DNA from: Schleiferiaceae bacterium
Lineage (GTDB): Bacteria > Bacteroidota > Bacteroidia > Flavobacteriales > Schleiferiaceae
Assembly (NCBI GenBank): GCA_022424815.1
Contig: JAKMGS010000030.1
Coordinates: 1-16,363, forward strand
Reading direction: 5' to 3'
DNA: 16,363 bases
Shown here: positions 13,564 to 16,363 of the stretch, piece by piece
Layout: every line of letters begins with the position of its first letter
Position numbering within the stretch: the stretch's first letter is position 1
Program-made: the position numbers and the translations under genes
Notes under the pieces: model-generated
What the model saw: only the letters and a program-made list of their open reading frames with translations
Told to the model about the DNA's origin: nothing
Databases searched by the model: none

Positions 13564-14958
13564 ATGAAGGCTCTTTCTCAATTATTTAAATTGATTTATT
13601 CAATATGGTTCGTTTCCACTCTTAGCTCATGTAACAAAACACCACCACAAATAACTCCCATTAAACAAGTAAATTGGTCGGATAGTATCTCGCAATACGG
13701 TTCGTCATCTTTAGGGTTGGAATTGTATTTGGATCAGCCTGATTTGAATGGGCGCAGTTGCGTGAATTGTCATTTATCACCTACAGGGTTTGATTTAGTT
13801 TTCTTTGGAAAATCCAACTCGAGAGCTCAAGATTCTATCATCATTCAGCGAGCGGTATTCGACCCTCAAACGGGTCACGGACATGTGAGCATCGGAGATG
13901 CTTACCATATTGCTGCGTACCTCCGCAGCCTCCGTATTTCGACCCAAACCGTTCCAAACAATAATTCAACTGTAGTGCCCATTCCTTCAGGTATCTCACC
14001 CGAAAACGTTTGGAACGGTACGACCCCGCTTACTGAAATGCAAATCAATAATTGGGACTTTAGAAACAACATTGCCATCTCCTTCGAATTCCCCAAATGG
14101 TTTGCTGGAGACGAAACGAATTCTTTAGCCCACGACAATACAGATTTTATTCCCGAAATAGATCTTTTGACTGCAAAAGAGGGTGATGTCAGTACTGCCT
14201 TTGAGGCCTACCTAATCGATCCGAACAATCCGAATTTCCTCGCGCTCATGCAAACAGCGCATTACTCTCTGACTGAAGGAGAACGCCACCCCGGTGAACA
14301 TAACTATTACAACTTCACCACCTCATTCGACTATCAACGCTGGATGGCCACCTTGTATTTCCAACATGCCATTGACCCGAGTAATAACTTTAATTTTGGG
14401 GATGAATTAAGCCCTAATATTTCGAACTTCTCAATTGCCGATGCCCTTTGGGACGCAGGTAATATCGCTCGTCGAAGTCAAGATAACGGCGACGGTACAC
14501 AAGAGATTGATAATAGGTTACAAAATGAATTAGGCTGGTTGTATCTAGGTTGGTTGACCAATTACGGCGCACGAAACTCTTTCGAGACCCAATACCTAGG
14601 TACTGCCTTAAAAGATTATGGCGAAGAGCATCTCGCTACCTTGGTCATTCTGAAATCCATGATCTCTAGAAGTGACCATAGCCAACTCATATATGATGAC
14701 ATATTCTCCCTCTCCTACCTATCTAAAGATGAGTGGTTAGCTGGAGCTATGAACTTCGCTTGCAACCATGTCATTAATGGGTTGAATAATAACAATCCGA
14801 GATTTATATTACTTCAAGACGACCAAAAAACCGTGACCTTGAACAATCTCGGTTACACGAAACAAAACATTATTAACAATAACTTTCTTGATTCAACTCA
14901 AAAGCAGAACTTAATTCCACTAGTAGATTCGATAGCAGATTTTGTAACCAATATGTGA
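13564..14958 (+). CDS. Single-heme c-type cytochrome lipoprotein, family not recognised
   Basis: A 464-aa envelope protein. The N-terminus is a lipoprotein signal: Lys2, a hydrophobic stretch and the lipobox LSSC with Cys23, so it is probably anchored in the outer or inner membrane facing the periplasm. One heme c site, CVNCH, is at 66-70, in the context GRSCVNCHLSPTGFD, resembling the first heme of di-heme peroxidase-like and gluconate-dehydrogenase-type cytochromes. GHGHVSIGDAYHIAAYLRSL (104-123) looks like the closing helix of a cytochrome c fold. A second CxxCH is absent; Cys400 in ACNH is not one. The remaining 340 residues are rich in Asn, Asp, Trp and Tyr and match no enzyme I know. 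Function is probably electron transfer or sensing; the partner is unknown. ATG 13564 is the only start giving the signal. It ends 17 bp before the convergent fumC. Confidence 0.75.
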   Translation: MKALSQLFKLIYSIWFVSTLSSCNKTPPQITPIKQVNWSDSISQYGSSSLGLELYLDQPDLNGRSCVNCHLSPTGFDLVFFGKSNSRAQDSIIIQRAVFDPQTGHGHVSIGDAYHIAAYLRSLRISTQTVPNNNSTVVPIPSGISPENVWNGTTPLTEMQINNWDFRNNIAISFEFPKWFAGDETNSLAHDNTDFIPEIDLLTAKEGDVSTAFEAYLIDPNNPNFLALMQTAHYSLTEGERHPGEHNYYNFTTSFDYQRWMATLYFQHAIDPSNNFNFGDELSPNISNFSIADALWDAGNIARRSQDNGDGTQEIDNRLQNELGWLYLGWLTNYGARNSFETQYLGTALKDYGEEHLATLVILKSMISRSDHSQLIYDDIFSLSYLSKDEWLAGAMNFACNHVINGLNNNNPRFILLQDDQKTVTLNNLGYTKQNIINNNFLDSTQKQNLIPLVDSIADFVTNM

Positions 14959-14975
14959 GATGATATTTTGTTTAA

Positions 14976-16363
14976 TTACAACCTTCCCACCATATTACCA
15001 GGAATAACCCACTGATCAAACTCTTCGGCGGTAAGGTAGCCGAGGTTGATGGCTTCCTCTTTCAAAGTTGTACCGTTCTCGTGTGCGGTCTTCGCAATTT
15101 TCGCTGCTTTCTCATAACCAATTTTGGTATTGAGTGCAGTAACCAACATCAATGAGTTGTTCAAGTGCGCTTCGATTGCCTTGTAGTTTGGCTCGATTCC
15201 CACAGCACAATGGTCGTTGAAGCTCACACAGGCATCGCCGATAAGAGTGGCACTCTGGAGCACATTGAACGCCATCACAGGCTTGAACACGTTGAGCTCG
15301 TAATGTCCTTGAGCACCACCGACAGTTACTGTGGTTTGGTTCCCCATGACTTGGGCGCATACCATCGTCATGGCTTCCGCTTGTGTTGGGTTTACCTTTC
15401 CTGGCATGATGGATGAGCCCGGTTCATTGGCTGGGATAATGATTTCCCCAATGCCTGAACGCGGTCCTGAAGCGAGTAGGCGAATATCGTTGGCGATTTT
15501 ATTTAATGATACGGCCAATTGGTTCAAGGCACCATGTGTCTCCACTAAGGCGTCGTGCGCTGCCAATGCCTCGAATTTGTTTTCAGCCGAACGGAATGGG
15601 TAGCCAGTGAACTGAGCGATGTATTTCGCTACAGTCTCCGAATAACCTTCGGGGGTGTTGATTCCAGTACCTACAGCCGTTCCACCCAAGGCAACTTCAC
15701 TCATGTGATCGAGCGTATTGTGAAGAGCCTTGAGCCCATGGTTAAGTTGGCTTACGTAGCCTGAAAACTCTTGGCCTAGGGTCAATGGTGTAGCGTCCAT
15801 AAGGTGGGTACGGCCAATTTTTACCACTTTCCAGAACTCTTTGCTCTTAGCCTCAAGCGTATCGCGAAGCTGCTCGACGCCCGGAATAGTGGTTTCAATG
15901 AGTTTCTTGTAGATCGCGATGTGCATGCCTGTTGGGAAGGTATCGTTCGAGCTCTGGCTCTTGTTTACATCGTCATTCGGATGGATGAGGCTTTTGCCTT
16001 CTCCGAGAGTACCGCCCGCGAGTACATGAGCACGGTTGGAAATCACCTCATTCGTGTTCATGTTGCTCTGCGTTCCTGAACCGGTTTGCCATACGACCAA
16101 AGGGAATTGATCCCAGTGCTTACCTTCTAAAATCTCATCACATACGGTACCAATTAGGTCACGTTTTTCAACGCTTAAAACACCCGCGTCGCAGTTCGCG
16201 TAGGCCGCGGCTTTTTTCAAATATGCGAAACCTTCTATCACTTCTTGTGGCATTGAAGCTTCGGGTCCTATTTTAAAATTGTTGCGAGAGCGCTCCGTTT
16301 GTGCACCCCAATACTTATCAGCGGGGACTTTCACCTCGCCCATCGTATCGTGTTCTATTCTGT
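14976..16363 (-). CDS. fumC: Fumarate hydratase class II, N-terminus cut by window edge
   Basis: Class II fumarase interconverts fumarate and malate in the TCA cycle as a homotetramer with no iron-sulfur cluster. The reading frame stays open from the internal Met at 16343 to the right edge, adding R-I-E-H-D-T upstream, which is the normal FumC opening before MGEVKVPADKYWGAQTERS. So the real start is outside, by roughly two to four residues, and the Met at 16343 is not the initiator. Counted from that Met: SGTQSNMN at 89-96, GRTHLMDATPLTLGQE at 177-192 with the catalytic His180, GTAVGTGINT at 221-230, and the signature GSSIMPGKVNP at 309-319 with the flexible-loop Ser310. These match His188 and Ser318 of E. 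coli FumC with a constant offset of eight. The C-terminus (GNMVGRL) is complete. It converges with the cytochrome gene across a 17-bp gap with no terminator. Confidence 0.97.
   Translation of the reverse strand, partial: RIEHDTMGEVKVPADKYWGAQTERSRNNFKIGPEASMPQEVIEGFAYLKKAAAYANCDAGVLSVEKRDLIGTVCDEILEGKHWDQFPLVVWQTGSGTQSNMNTNEVISNRAHVLAGGTLGEGKSLIHPNDDVNKSQSSNDTFPTGMHIAIYKKLIETTIPGVEQLRDTLEAKSKEFWKVVKIGRTHLMDATPLTLGQEFSGYVSQLNHGLKALHNTLDHMSEVALGGTAVGTGINTPEGYSETVAKYIAQFTGYPFRSAENKFEALAAHDALVETHGALNQLAVSLNKIANDIRLLASGPRSGIGEIIIPANEPGSSIMPGKVNPTQAEAMTMVCAQVMGNQTTVTVGGAQGHYELNVFKPVMAFNVLQSATLIGDACVSFNDHCAVGIEPNYKAIEAHLNNSLMLVTALNTKIGYEKAAKIAKTAHENGTTLKEEAINLGYLTAEEFDQWVIPGNMVGRL

Noticed and set aside
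14755..14772. Possible second heme site near residue 400 of the cytochrome protein (ACNH)
   Set aside because: It lacks the first Cys of CxxCH, so covalent heme attachment of the normal kind is not possible.
1..16363. Mobile element, CRISPR array, defence island or secondary-metabolite cluster
   Set aside because: No transposase, integrase, spaced direct-repeat array, nuclease/helicase group or megasynthase was found; the genes are mostly core metabolism.

Overview
This window looks like ordinary chromosome from a marine-type Bacteroidota, most likely Flavobacteriales (a Cryomorphaceae/Schleiferiaceae-like lineage is a guess). The evidence is a type IX secretion (T9SS) type B C-terminal sorting domain, several copies of the Bacteroidota -7 promoter box TAnnTTTG, mostly weak or absent Shine-Dalgarno sequences, and class II HMG-CoA reductase paired with a GYDIA-type GHMP kinase, a pairing I recall from Flavobacteriia. 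No insertion sequence, phage gene, CRISPR array or integrase was seen.

Layout. (1) 1-2227, minus strand: coaX (CoA synthesis), then a FadL-like outer-membrane barrel protein whose start lies inside coaX, then the first 50 codons of an exported, probably TPR-type protein running off the left edge. (2) 2228-2930: tRNA-Phe(GAA) with its own promoter and terminator, an 8-bp dyad, a 71-aa helical protein of unknown function and a perfect 14-bp palindrome. (3) 2931-5934, plus strand: a pirin-family cupin, then the mevalonate pair HMG-CoA reductase and GHMP kinase, 6 bp apart. (4) 5973-8153: a large secreted PKD-repeat protein with a T9SS type B signal, convergent with and overlapping crcB by 4 bp. 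(5) 10698-8150, minus strand: adk, obg, PAP2-family phosphatase and crcB. The last three are joined by overlapping stop and start codons; adk and obg are separated by a terminator-like hairpin next to an obg promoter. (6) 10808-13368, plus strand: mannose-1-phosphate guanylyltransferase, then a DUF389 membrane protein ending in a very strong terminator. (7) 13369-14958: a repeat-rich upstream region and a single-heme c-type cytochrome lipoprotein I cannot assign to a named family. (8) 14976-16363, minus strand: fumarase class II, cut by the right edge only a few residues short of its start.

Most genes are housekeeping: CoA, adenylate energy charge, ribosome assembly (Obg), the TCA cycle, isoprenoid precursors and GDP-mannose for surface glycans. 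I found no multi-gene system that looks new. The best second-look items are the missing metal-site Asp in CoaX, the hairpin/promoter arrangement between adk and obg, the repeat cluster before the cytochrome gene, the cytochrome itself, and the dyads before the small ORF and pirin.
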